Assembly (NCBI RefSeq): GCF_003330765.1
Contig: NZ_CP024903.1
Span: 1,984,001 to 2,048,000, forward strand
Source of the DNA: Burkholderia pyrrocinia
GTDB lineage: Bacteria; Pseudomonadota; Gammaproteobacteria; Burkholderiales; Burkholderiaceae
Reading direction: 5' to 3'
DNA: 64,000 nt
Each line of letters opens with the position of its first letter. Positions within the stretch are counted from its first letter, which is position 1. Positions 18,919 to 25,871 of the stretch are shown here, one piece after another. Under the pieces are notes generated by a model. That model did not search any database. It had not been told where the DNA came from and saw only the letters and a list, made by a program, of their open reading frames with translations. The translations under genes and the position numbers were made by a program.

Positions 18919-19593
18919 ATGCCTGCCCTTGCTAATGTTCAAACGCTGAGCACTATACCGATACTCACCGATCTCCCGGAAAGCCTGCTCGCTCACATCG
19001 AGCGGCATGTCACGCCCTGGCCCGAACACGGCAACCGCCTGTTGTTCTTCAAGGGCGATCCGGGAGATTTCGTCGCCTTCGTGCACCGCGGCCGCGTCTA
19101 CAAGACGCTGCACGAACCCGGCGGACGCGAAATCATTCTCGGCCACTCGATGCCGGGCGAACTCATCGGCGAAAGCACGCTAGTTCGCGCACACCGGCGC
19201 AGCTTCACCGCCCAATTGAGCCCCGACTGCCGCATTTCGCTGCTGCATCGCCAGTACTTCGCGCCGCTGCTGGCCAACGCGGATTTCATGGAGCGCATCC
19301 ATGAGCAGCTGTGCCGGCACATCCATCAGCTGAGCGACTTCGTCGAATCGGCATGCCTGTACCGGCTCGAAGCAAGGCTCGCGCGCCATCTGTTGAACCG
19401 CATGCAAGGGAGCGATCTCGAGGTGCCGCTGCCGGAGAACCAGAGCATCCTCGCCGCGATGCTCAACGTCAGCCGGCCGCGACTGAACAGCAGCCTGCAG
19501 AAGATGCAGCGCGACGGCCTGATCCGGCTGCACGAGCACGGTGTGACGATCGAGAAACCGGATCAGCTCCGGTACATCGTCGACGCCAATTGA
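18919..19593 (+). CDS. Crp/Fnr-family transcriptional regulator (no Fe-S cysteines)
   Basis: This 224-residue protein has an N-terminal cyclic-nucleotide-binding-like beta-barrel (about 15-125, with Phe-Lys-Gly-Asp-Pro-Gly-Asp and Pro-Gly-Glu-Leu-Ile-Gly-Glu). A C-terminal winged helix follows (about 155-215, with Pro-Glu-Asn-Gln-Ser-Ile-Leu-Ala-Ala-Met-Leu-Asn-Val-Ser-Arg-Pro-Arg-Leu-Asn). The N-terminal Cys cluster of FNR is missing, so it is not an oxygen sensor of that type. It is the only gene on the plus strand inside the R-body locus, divergent from the ECF sigma gene and convergent with a RebB gene. It is a likely local regulator. Confidence 0.8.
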   Translation: MPALANVQTLSTIPILTDLPESLLAHIERHVTPWPEHGNRLLFFKGDPGDFVAFVHRGRVYKTLHEPGGREIILGHSMPGELIGESTLVRAHRRSFTAQLSPDCRISLLHRQYFAPLLANADFMERIHEQLCRHIHQLSDFVESACLYRLEARLARHLLNRMQGSDLEVPLPENQSILAAMLNVSRPRLNSSLQKMQRDGLIRLHEHGVTIEKPDQLRYIVDAN

Positions 19594-19637
19594 CGCCCCG
19601 GCACGCACGTGTGTCGTGCAGCGTCGCGGGGAGGTTG

Positions 19638-19662
19638 CGCGCGCCGGGTTGCGCGGCGCGCG
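19638..19662. terminator. putative bidirectional terminator
   Basis: A nine-base GC stem (CGCGCGCCG with CGGCGCGCG) encloses a seven-base loop. It sits in the 76-base gap between the convergent Crp-like gene and a RebB gene. There is no T-run on either side, so termination would depend on hairpin strength or Rho. Confidence 0.4.
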
Positions 19663-19669
19663 GTGAGGG

Positions 19670-19993
19670 TCAGCCGCGCCAGTGGCCGATGGCGTTCATC
19701 AACTGCGCGACGGCGGCCAGCTGCGACGCAAAGTTGTCGTTCGCCGACCGCGCCGCGCTGGCCGACGCCACCGGCGAGCCGGCATAGAGCTGCATGATGC
19801 CGACGGTCGTGGCGGCGAGGTTGGACATCGCCTGGTTCGCCTGCATCTGCACCGCGTTGTGAAGCAGGATCGCGGACGCATGGCTGTTCGACTGCATGAG
19901 CGTGCCCAAGGCCACGGCGGGCGCTTCGCCCACCACCTTGGCGTTGGCTTGCGTGACTGCATCGGTAATCGCGGCGGAAACCTGTTCCGGCAT
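19670..19993 (-). CDS. RebB-family R-body protein
   Basis: This is a 107-residue RebB-family protein. The signature Ala-Ile-Thr-Asp-Ala-Val-Thr-Gln-Ala-Asn-Ala-Lys-Val-Val-Gly-Glu-Ala-Pro is at residues 7-24. It is followed by a Gln/Asn/Ala-rich helix and a Gly-Ile-Met-Gln-Leu-Tyr motif shared with the two upstream paralogues. An AGGAG lies 7 bases before the ATG. It lacks the N-terminal cysteines of its neighbours. It is the last gene of the long minus-strand block and most divergent of the three tandem copies, so it may be a second ribbon subunit rather than a redundant copy. Confidence 0.85.
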   Translation of the reverse strand: MPEQVSAAITDAVTQANAKVVGEAPAVALGTLMQSNSHASAILLHNAVQMQANQAMSNLAATTVGIMQLYAGSPVASASAARSANDNFASQLAAVAQLMNAIGHWRG

Positions 19994-20132
19994 GTCGTTG
20001 CTCCTGGTTTGCTCGCCGCTGCGGCGCAGTCGCGGCGAAAGCATGAGTGGGTCGGTCGGCGACGCGCGCCGCGCGGCGCCGTCGATGCGCCGCGGGCGCT
20101 CGCCGTCGCGGGCGTCGACCCGACGTCGGGCG

Positions 20133-20169
20133 CCGGGCGCCAGCCACCGGGATCGGGGCCACCGCCCGG
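20133..20169 (-). other. intercistronic hairpin
   Basis: A seven-base perfect stem (CCGGGCG with CGCCCGG) with further internal pairing lies in the 196-base gap between two RebB genes. Similar GC hairpins occur in other gaps of this block. A role in mRNA end protection or partial termination, tuning the ratio of subunits, is inferred. Confidence 0.35.
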
Positions 20170-20189
20170 CGTCGACACCGGGTTACGCG

Positions 20190-20585
20190 TCAGGCGAGCG
20201 CCTTGCCGAGCGCGAGCACGTCAGCCAGCACGGAAAGCACGCCGTTCGAGCCGATTTCCGTCGCGGCGGCGCCGGCGCTCGCCGGCCCGAGCGTGTAGAG
20301 CTGCATCGTGCCCACGTTCGTCGAGGTCGGCAGCTGCACCGCGGACTGCGACTGCTGCTGCACGGCGTTCTCGAACAGCACGCTGAGCGAATGGCTCTGG
20401 GCCTGGTACAGCGATCCCGTCGCCATCGCGGGCGCTTCGCCCACCACCTTGACGTTGGTCTGCGTGACCGCGTCGGTGATCGCGGCATTGACCGCGCATG
20501 TCTTGCAGTTGCAGGGGTCCTTCGGATCCTTCGGGTCATTCGGGACCCTCAGGTCGTCGGCGTTCGCGTTTGCGTCGTTTGGCAT
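20190..20585 (-). CDS. RebB-family R-body protein, Cys-motif type
   Basis: This is a 131-residue RebB-family protein with an added N-terminal region of about 30 residues. That region contains a short Pro-Lys-Asp-Pro repeat and a Cys25, Cys27, Cys30 cluster. The Reb core begins Ala-Ile-Thr-Asp-Ala-Val-Thr-Gln-Thr-Asn-Val-Lys-Val-Val. From there it is nearly the same as the gene at 20776, pointing to tandem duplication. The start ATG has AGGAG at 7 bases. The cysteines could form interchain disulphides or bind metal. That they cross-link an R-body ribbon is speculation. Confidence 0.87.
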   Translation of the reverse strand: MPNDANANADDLRVPNDPKDPKDPCNCKTCAVNAAITDAVTQTNVKVVGEAPAMATGSLYQAQSHSLSVLFENAVQQQSQSAVQLPTSTNVGTMQLYTLGPASAGAAATEIGSNGVLSVLADVLALGKALA

Positions 20586-20714
20586 CGTATTTCTCCTGGT
20601 TTGCGAATGGGCGCCGCATCGAATCGGCTCTGCCCGTTCTATCAGCTGCTCCGGAACACCGCGCGGCACCGCTGTTCAGGCGCCGGCGGCCGCGCCGCTG
20701 ATCCGCGGCACGGC

Positions 20715-20748
20715 GGCGGCATTGGCGGCTCGTGCCGCCGGTGCCGCC
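20715..20748 (-). other. intercistronic hairpin
   Basis: Two GGCGGC blocks spaced by three bases face two GCCGCC blocks spaced by three bases, around a TCGT loop. This gives a 12-base-pair stem with a small internal loop. It lies just below the stop of the 110-residue RebB gene and may limit transcription or protect mRNA of the upstream gene. Confidence 0.4.
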
Positions 20749-20775
20749 GCTCAACTACGGCGTTGCGATGGCGCC

Positions 20776-21108
20776 TTAGCCTTTCATCGCCTTCCCGATC
20801 GCGATCACGTCGGCCAGCACGGAGATGATCCCGTTCGCGCCAATTTCCGTGGCGGCCGCTCCCGCGCTTTCCGGCCCGATCGTGTAGAGCTGCATCGTCC
20901 CCACGTTCGTCGACGTCTGCGACTGGATCGCGGCCTGCGACTGCTGCTGCACCGCGTTCTCGAACAGGATGCTGAGCGAATGGCTCTGGGCCTGGTACAG
21001 CGAGCCCATCGCCATTGCCGGCGCTTCGGCGACCACCTTGACGTTGACCTGTGTGACCGCATCGGTAATCGCGGGATTGACCTGGCACACTTGACACGTA
21101 TCACCCAT
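20776..21108 (-). CDS. RebB-family R-body protein, Cys-motif type
   Basis: This 110-residue RebB-family protein starts with a short Cys5-x2-Cys8 motif and then the signature Ala-Ile-Thr-Asp-Ala-Val-Thr-Gln-Val-Asn-Val-Lys-Val-Val (13-26). A Gln/Ser-rich helix, Gly-Thr-Met-Gln-Leu-Tyr and an Ile/Val/Ala C-terminal helix follow. It is a close paralogue of the downstream gene at 20190. The ATG follows AAGGAG at 6 bases. The amphipathic helices and small-residue composition are those of R-body ribbon subunits. Confidence 0.88.
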   Translation of the reverse strand: MGDTCQVCQVNPAITDAVTQVNVKVVAEAPAMAMGSLYQAQSHSLSILFENAVQQQSQAAIQSQTSTNVGTMQLYTIGPESAGAAATEIGANGIISVLADVIAIGKAMKG

Positions 21109-21202
21109 TTTTTGCTCCTTGAATTACGTAGTTGAGAGGTCGCACATCGGGGCCGGCCGGTCTCGCGTTCAGCCGCTTGACTTCAGCCGCATGACCCGCG
21201 TG

Positions 21203-21847
21203 CTACTCCATGGACGCTGGGCCGCGGGTGTCGTGAACGGCAGCGGCAGCATCCGGCGCGGTCGGTTCGGGCAGTTCGGTCGGACCGGCGCCAACGCTTT
21301 GCAGCCGGTCGTCTATCGCGTCGAGCCGTATGGCGAGCCGTTCGGCGAGCGAATCGACGTATTGCCGGAAGCATGCTTCGATTTCCTGCCGGATGAGGCC
21401 CGTCAGCTGTTCGCCGATCATCGCCAGCGCCTGGCGGGTGCTGTCCTGGATGTCGGCCGCGCCGGATGCCTGAGCGTCGCCCTGCGGCTCGTGCGCGTCG
21501 AGTACGCCGGACACTTTCCGCTGTTCCGACGCCAGCATGCCGAGGGTCGTCTCGTTCTGCGCATCGATCGTCTGCAGGATGCCGCGCATCTTCTCGTACG
21601 CCTTCTGCTGGTTGAGCTGCAGGAAATGCTTGACCTGCTCGCGCGCCTCCTGCCGGGTTTTCAACTGCGGCAAGGGCGGGTTCGCGGCGGGCGCCTGCGT
21701 GGCCGTGCCGGCGGCCGGCGCCGGCTGGTTCCCGTGCCTGCTCGGCAGCCGCTCCAGCAGCACCCGTTCTTCGCCAGGCTCGAGGGGCCGTCCCAATCGC
21801 TTCTCTGCGAACTGCCGCAGCAGGGGGTCGAGTGCTTCGTTGCTCAT
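21203..21847 (-). CDS. coiled-coil hypothetical protein of R-body locus
   Basis: This is a 214-residue soluble protein that I do not recognise. Residues about 1-35 are charged and include a Pro-Leu-Glu-Pro-Gly-Glu-Glu turn. Residues 40-60 are Ala/Pro-rich. Residues 62-175 form two long helices with heptad patterns (Arg-Glu-Gln-Val-Lys-His-Phe-Leu-Gln-Leu, Gln-Glu-Ile-Glu-Ala-Cys-Phe-Arg-Gln-Tyr) likely to be coiled coil. It is preceded by a strong GGAGG and lies 3 bases after a 34-codon frame, so the two are translationally coupled. An assembly or chaperone role for the downstream Reb proteins is a guess. Confidence 0.7.
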   Translation of the reverse strand: MSNEALDPLLRQFAEKRLGRPLEPGEERVLLERLPSRHGNQPAPAAGTATQAPAANPPLPQLKTRQEAREQVKHFLQLNQQKAYEKMRGILQTIDAQNETTLGMLASEQRKVSGVLDAHEPQGDAQASGAADIQDSTRQALAMIGEQLTGLIRQEIEACFRQYVDSLAERLAIRLDAIDDRLQSVGAGPTELPEPTAPDAAAAVHDTRGPASME

Positions 21848-21850
21848 GGC

Positions 21851-21955
21851 TCACACCTCCTCGATGTCCGCCCGCGGCGCCGATGCGTGCGGTTCGGGTT
21901 CGGATGGAAGCGGCGCCGAGGCAACTTGGTCTGCGTACTGCAATGGATATCGCAT
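21851..21955 (-). CDS. 34-residue small protein, possible precursor or leader peptide
   Basis: The frame encodes a short acidic, proline-rich peptide starting Met-Arg-Tyr-Pro-Leu-Gln-Tyr and ending Ile-Glu-Glu-Val. GGGAG lies 6 bases before the ATG. Its last codons form the GGAGG ribosome site of the next gene, so translation is directly coupled. It may be a real small protein, a modified-peptide precursor in this enzyme-rich locus, or only a coupling leader. No homologous family is recognised. Confidence 0.5.
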   Translation of the reverse strand: MRYPLQYADQVASAPLPSEPEPHASAPRADIEEV

Positions 21956-22135
21956 GGTGTTCTCCCGGAAATGGACGCGCGACGGCCCTGCCGGAAATTT
22001 CGGCAGGACCGCTGCAGGGACGAACCGTGCGACGAGTCTGTGAAATGGGGCGACCGAATCGGAACCCGTGTGCAGCCGGGCAGGCAGCATGGCGGGTCAC
22101 CCATACGGGCAACCCGACGGATCAACGCCTCCCGC

Positions 22136-23803
22136 TCACTCGGGAATGACAGGATCGTCAAACGGCTCCTCTTCGCCGGAGCCCGCCTCGTCGGCGTTAT
22201 CGCTGGTCTCTTCGGCGACGTCGGACGCCTCTTGCTGCACCTCGACGGCTTCCTCGACCTGATCCTTCAGTTGCTGGCTCACCTGGTCGCCAAGATTCTC
22301 GACGATGTCGGGAAGCGATTGCGTGACCTCGCCGAGGCTTTGGTTCGCTTCGCTCAGTTGACCGGCTTCGAGCTTCGAGCTCGCGTCGACCAGGTTGCCC
22401 TCGGCCTCCTCGATCTGCTCGTTGACCTCGATCTGTGCAAGATCCTTGAGCTGGGTGCTTGCGCTTTCGATCCCGCCGCCGATGTTGTCCCCGGCCACCT
22501 CGCTGTATGCTTCGGAGCCCGACTGACGCGCCGCACTCACGTCGTTCGCGAACGCGGCATCGTCCGCCGGCACCTGCACGTTGCCGTCGCCCGCGGCCCG
22601 GTCGGCCAGTTGCTGGTCCTGCTGCCGCGCGTCATTGCCGATCTCGTTGCCGGCATCCTGCGCATCCTGCTGCTGTTGCTGGTTGGGCGCATCGCCGCGA
22701 TTCTCGTTGGCCTGGTCGTCCTGAAGCTTGTTGTCCTTGCCGGTCAGCTTCTGCTTCAGGAAATCGAGCGCCATCCAGACGCCCATCGCCTGCAGGAAGT
22801 AGCCGAGCACCTTCTCGAACGAGAGGTTCGACCAGAACTTGTCCCAGCCCGACTCGGGCGCGAGCGGGATCGCGATCACCTTCTTGTTGAGCAGCGTGCC
22901 GGTCAGGATCGGCCATGCGGTGGTGTCGCTCTCCTTGCCCGTGAAGGTTCCCTTGAAGCCGAATGCTGCATTGAGGGCGACCGCGCCGGCGCTATCGACA
23001 ACCTGCCCATTGTCGAACGACAGCGTGCTGGTCGAGCCGCTCGATCCGGTGAGCGTGATCGTCATGCCGCTCAGGCGGTCGGCCGGATCGGCCGGCGACG
23101 GCGCGCCGGACTTCCTGGCGAACACGATCGTGCCTTCTGACGTCGCGCCGGTCTTGCCGTCGCCCGGCGCGGAATAGACGTAGTAGGTCCGGCCCGGCTG
23201 GCCTTTGTCGTCCATGCCCCACAGATACGCATAGCCGCGCATCCAGGTGCTGACCGCGACGTAGCTCGGGAAGTCGAGCCCCTTGAACAGGTCGTACTGG
23301 TTGAAGAACGCGGCGATCGCCTTCTCGCTGTCGGACACCGACGGCAGCTTGAACGCGTCGGTCATCGCGCTCTGGAAGCCGGTCGCCATCTTCGACGTCG
23401 GCGACGTCATGATGTTCTGGCAGAAGCTGAGGGCCTTGGCCATGTTGGTGGCGGCAGCTTCGGTCACCGGGATCGGCGGGTAGCCCTGCGTGCCGAAATC
23501 GAGCGCCTCGCCGACCGACATCACCGGGAACAGCGAGTCCGGCTGCGAAATCAGCAGCTGGTAGATGTAGCACGGCTTGGTCTGCCCCTTCGAATCGGTG
23601 TAGGTCCCGTCGAGCGTGACCGCGCCCGTCGCGCCGTTGGCCAGCACCTTGCTGCCCGACGACAGCGCCAGCAGTGTCAGTTCTTGCAGATAACCCTGCT
23701 TCGACGAGTTCTTCGCGACGTTGGTCGACGAGTTGAACGCATTGAGCACGACGACGCTCTTGCCCGACTTGTTGGTGATCGAGCAGTTCTGGTTGATAGC
23801 CAT
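22136..23803 (-). CDS. large scaffold-like protein with Gln-rich acidic tail
   Basis: This is a 555-residue protein of unknown family. Residues 1-300 are a globular, Ser/Thr-rich region that includes Arg-Thr-Tyr-Tyr-Val-Tyr near residue 210, similar to Gly-Thr-Tyr-Tyr-Cys-Tyr in the repeat protein at 28315. A single hydrophobic segment follows at about 330-350. Residues 365-555 form a highly acidic, Gln/Glu/Asp-rich helical tail with a five-Gln run. There is no signal peptide. A GGAG site precedes the ATG. The shared architecture with the 599-residue protein (globular head, hydrophobic belt, low-complexity acidic part) suggests a paralogous pair, possibly a membrane- or ribbon-associated scaffold. 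Confidence 0.7.
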   Translation of the reverse strand: MAINQNCSITNKSGKSVVVLNAFNSSTNVAKNSSKQGYLQELTLLALSSGSKVLANGATGAVTLDGTYTDSKGQTKPCYIYQLLISQPDSLFPVMSVGEALDFGTQGYPPIPVTEAAATNMAKALSFCQNIMTSPTSKMATGFQSAMTDAFKLPSVSDSEKAIAAFFNQYDLFKGLDFPSYVAVSTWMRGYAYLWGMDDKGQPGRTYYVYSAPGDGKTGATSEGTIVFARKSGAPSPADPADRLSGMTITLTGSSGSTSTLSFDNGQVVDSAGAVALNAAFGFKGTFTGKESDTTAWPILTGTLLNKKVIAIPLAPESGWDKFWSNLSFEKVLGYFLQAMGVWMALDFLKQKLTGKDNKLQDDQANENRGDAPNQQQQQDAQDAGNEIGNDARQQDQQLADRAAGDGNVQVPADDAAFANDVSAARQSGSEAYSEVAGDNIGGGIESASTQLKDLAQIEVNEQIEEAEGNLVDASSKLEAGQLSEANQSLGEVTQSLPDIVENLGDQVSQQLKDQVEEAVEVQQEASDVAEETSDNADEAGSGEEEPFDDPVIPE

Positions 23804-23867
23804 CGCTTTTCTCCGTAGGTGAGTAGGAACAACGCGGGTTGACGGTGATGACGTCGCTCGCGGCACA

Positions 23868-23891
23868 CGCGCCGCCTGCCCGGCGGGCGCG
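23868..23891 (-). other. intercistronic hairpin
   Basis: A nine-pair GC stem with one bulged base and a five-base loop lies between the 391-residue gene and the 555-residue gene. No T-run follows on the minus strand. It may attenuate transcription into the downstream scaffold and reb genes. Confidence 0.35.
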
Positions 23892-23913
23892 CCGTGTTTG
23901 CGTCTGTTTGCGT

Positions 23914-25089
23914 CTAGTACACGACGTGGGTCGTGCTCGAGCGCACGCCCCCTTCGAACCGGGTGGAAATGATCGTGCCGCCGCTCGGCTGCCCGTCGGT
24001 CGCGAACTGCGCCGCGCGATAGTCGACGTCGGTCACGCGCACGGCTGTCCTGCCGTCGGTCGCGAAACCCGTGACGAGCGAGCGCCACGGCGCGGCGCCG
24101 CCACTCGACATCCATTCGTCGCGCACCTGCGCGAGGCTGCCGTCGGCGCGGAACGCGCGCCGCGTCCGATCCGGCGCACGCGTCGGCTGCCAGGGCCCCG
24201 GCACGGGTTTCGCCGGCGCGGCTTCGCGCGGCGGCGGCACGGGGTCCCCCGGTTTCAGCACGCGCGTCGAGGTCAGCTTGCCGTTAGCGAAGCGAAACAG
24301 CGTCACCACCTGCGTGTCGCTGCCCGCCGGCTGCAGCGCGACAAGCAGATGCCCGTCGAGAATCTTGCCGCGCGCATCGAACACGACGCCGCCGTAGTCG
24401 GATTCGACGCGTTGGCGCACGGTTGCGCCGTCTTTCGCGTAGTTGATGGCGAGCAGCCGGCCGGGCGTTCCGTGCGCGGTCAGGATCGAGCGCGCGGTGC
24501 TCGCGAGCGTCAGCGCCGGGCCGACCTGGCGGACGATCGCCAGTTCGCCGCCTGCGAGCCGCGTGCCGACCAGCACGGCGTTCGCGAAATCGATCTGTAG
24601 ACGGCCCGCGATCGCGCCCTTCCCGCCGGATGCGTGGTTGACGAGCGAGTAATGCGCCGGCCGTTCGTTCGCGTAGGTCATCTCGGCGACATGGCTTGGC
24701 GACCCGTCAGGGCCGGCGAGCGAGAAACGCGCGACGCCGTCGGTCGGCCAGCCGGCGGGGTCGAGCACCAGCGCGCGATAGATGCCTTGCACGGTGCGCC
24801 GCAGCGTGCCGTCGGCGGTGAGCAGCCGCGTCGCCGACGACACGGCGCGGCCTTGCGCATCGATGACGATGTCGGACGTCGAATGGGGCGCGCCGCCCGC
24901 GAGCGATGCCGCATAGCGGATCGTGCCGCCCGCGTCCGACACGTCCGCGTAGCTGGCCTGGCCGGTGGTCGCGACGCTCGCGCCGTCGGGGCCGTAATGC
25001 ACTGCGCCGACCGATCGCGGCCGGTTGCGTCCGAGATTCGCCACGTCCGCCGCGACGGCCAGCGCCTGCTGCCCGAGTTCCTGAATCAT
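23914..25089 (-). CDS. beta-rich hypothetical protein coupled to oxygenase
   Basis: This is a 391-residue protein of unknown family. After a short helical start it is built of repeated beta-strand units with Gly/Asp turns (for example Val-Val-Phe-Asp-Ala-Arg-Gly-Lys-Ile-Leu-Asp-Gly-His and Ala-Phe-Arg-Ala-Asp-Gly-Ser-Leu). A Pro-rich linker sits at about 285-310. The strand-turn units suggest a beta-propeller or solenoid. There is no signal peptide or transmembrane segment. Its ATG overlaps the stop of the oxygenase gene (ATGA) with AGGAGG upstream. It is therefore produced together with the methyltransferase and oxygenase and may be their substrate or partner. Confidence 0.7.
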   Translation of the reverse strand: MIQELGQQALAVAADVANLGRNRPRSVGAVHYGPDGASVATTGQASYADVSDAGGTIRYAASLAGGAPHSTSDIVIDAQGRAVSSATRLLTADGTLRRTVQGIYRALVLDPAGWPTDGVARFSLAGPDGSPSHVAEMTYANERPAHYSLVNHASGGKGAIAGRLQIDFANAVLVGTRLAGGELAIVRQVGPALTLASTARSILTAHGTPGRLLAINYAKDGATVRQRVESDYGGVVFDARGKILDGHLLVALQPAGSDTQVVTLFRFANGKLTSTRVLKPGDPVPPPREAAPAKPVPGPWQPTRAPDRTRRAFRADGSLAQVRDEWMSSGGAAPWRSLVTGFATDGRTAVRVTDVDYRAAQFATDGQPSGGTIISTRFEGGVRSSTTHVVY

Positions 25090-25871
25090 GGTGCCTCCTG
25101 CGTCGTCAGGGATCGCTCGACGGGCCCCGCGTCGTCGCCGCTGACGCGCGGCCGCTCGAGCACGTCGACGATCCGGTCCATCAGCGCGACGCCTTCGGCG
25201 CGCGTCGTCGCCCGCTTGTAAGAAAACCGCATGTCCAGGCTCACGCGCGTCACGCCCGAATGATTGGCGACCGTGCCGTGGCCCAGATAGCCGCCATCGA
25301 AGATCAGCACCTGCCCGTATCGCACCGGCACCGGTTCGAAATCGCCGCTGCCGTAGTCGCGCTCGAGCCACAGCGTCGCGCCGTCGAACACGTCGGTGAA
25401 CGGCATCCAGAAGTTGATCTGGTCGATCCGGCGTGTGACGCAGATGTCGTGATGGAACGAGCTGATGCTGGCCGTGCCGGGCAGGTGGATGCGCAGCTTC
25501 GGATGGCTCGTGTACGAAATCCCGCGCCCGACCAGCGGCGCGAGCTGTGCGAGCATGAAGCCGTGGTAGAGCTTCCAGAAATCGGCATCGGCAGGCTGGC
25601 GCTCCATCATTGCGCTCACCATCAGGTTGTCGCGTGGGCCGATCCGCGCGCTGCGCCCGTTGCGCCGCCGATGGTCGAGCAGGTATGCATGCAGCCGGTC
25701 GAGGCGCTGCACCTTGTACACGTCGCGGCTCAGCACGGCCGCGAACGGGAAACGCGCCGTGTCGTAGTCGAGCAGCACCCATGGGCGTCGCGGGCGCGGC
25801 CCGGCTTCGCGCACGAGTTTCGCGCGATCGACGTCGGCAATCGATGCGTCGGTGGACATGACCGTGCTCAT
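25086..25871 (-). CDS. 2-oxoglutarate/Fe(II)-dependent oxygenase, StrG/PhyH-like
   Basis: This 261-residue protein has the double-stranded beta-helix iron site. His-His-Asp (about residues 138-140) supplies the His-x-Asp facial ligands. A distal His in Leu-Gly-His-Gly-Thr-Val-Ala-Asn-His-Ser completes it, with Arg-Val-Ser-Leu-Asp-Met-Arg for 2-oxoglutarate binding. The Asn-Phe-Trp-Met-Pro and Gly-Ala-Thr-Leu-Trp-Leu-Glu segments resemble the StrG/phytanoyl-CoA family. Such enzymes hydroxylate or desaturate small molecules and peptides. Both ends overlap neighbouring genes by ATGA, placing it in a tight cassette with the borosin-like methyltransferase. Confidence 0.8.
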   Translation of the reverse strand: MSTVMSTDASIADVDRAKLVREAGPRPRRPWVLLDYDTARFPFAAVLSRDVYKVQRLDRLHAYLLDHRRRNGRSARIGPRDNLMVSAMMERQPADADFWKLYHGFMLAQLAPLVGRGISYTSHPKLRIHLPGTASISSFHHDICVTRRIDQINFWMPFTDVFDGATLWLERDYGSGDFEPVPVRYGQVLIFDGGYLGHGTVANHSGVTRVSLDMRFSYKRATTRAEGVALMDRIVDVLERPRVSGDDAGPVERSLTTQEAP

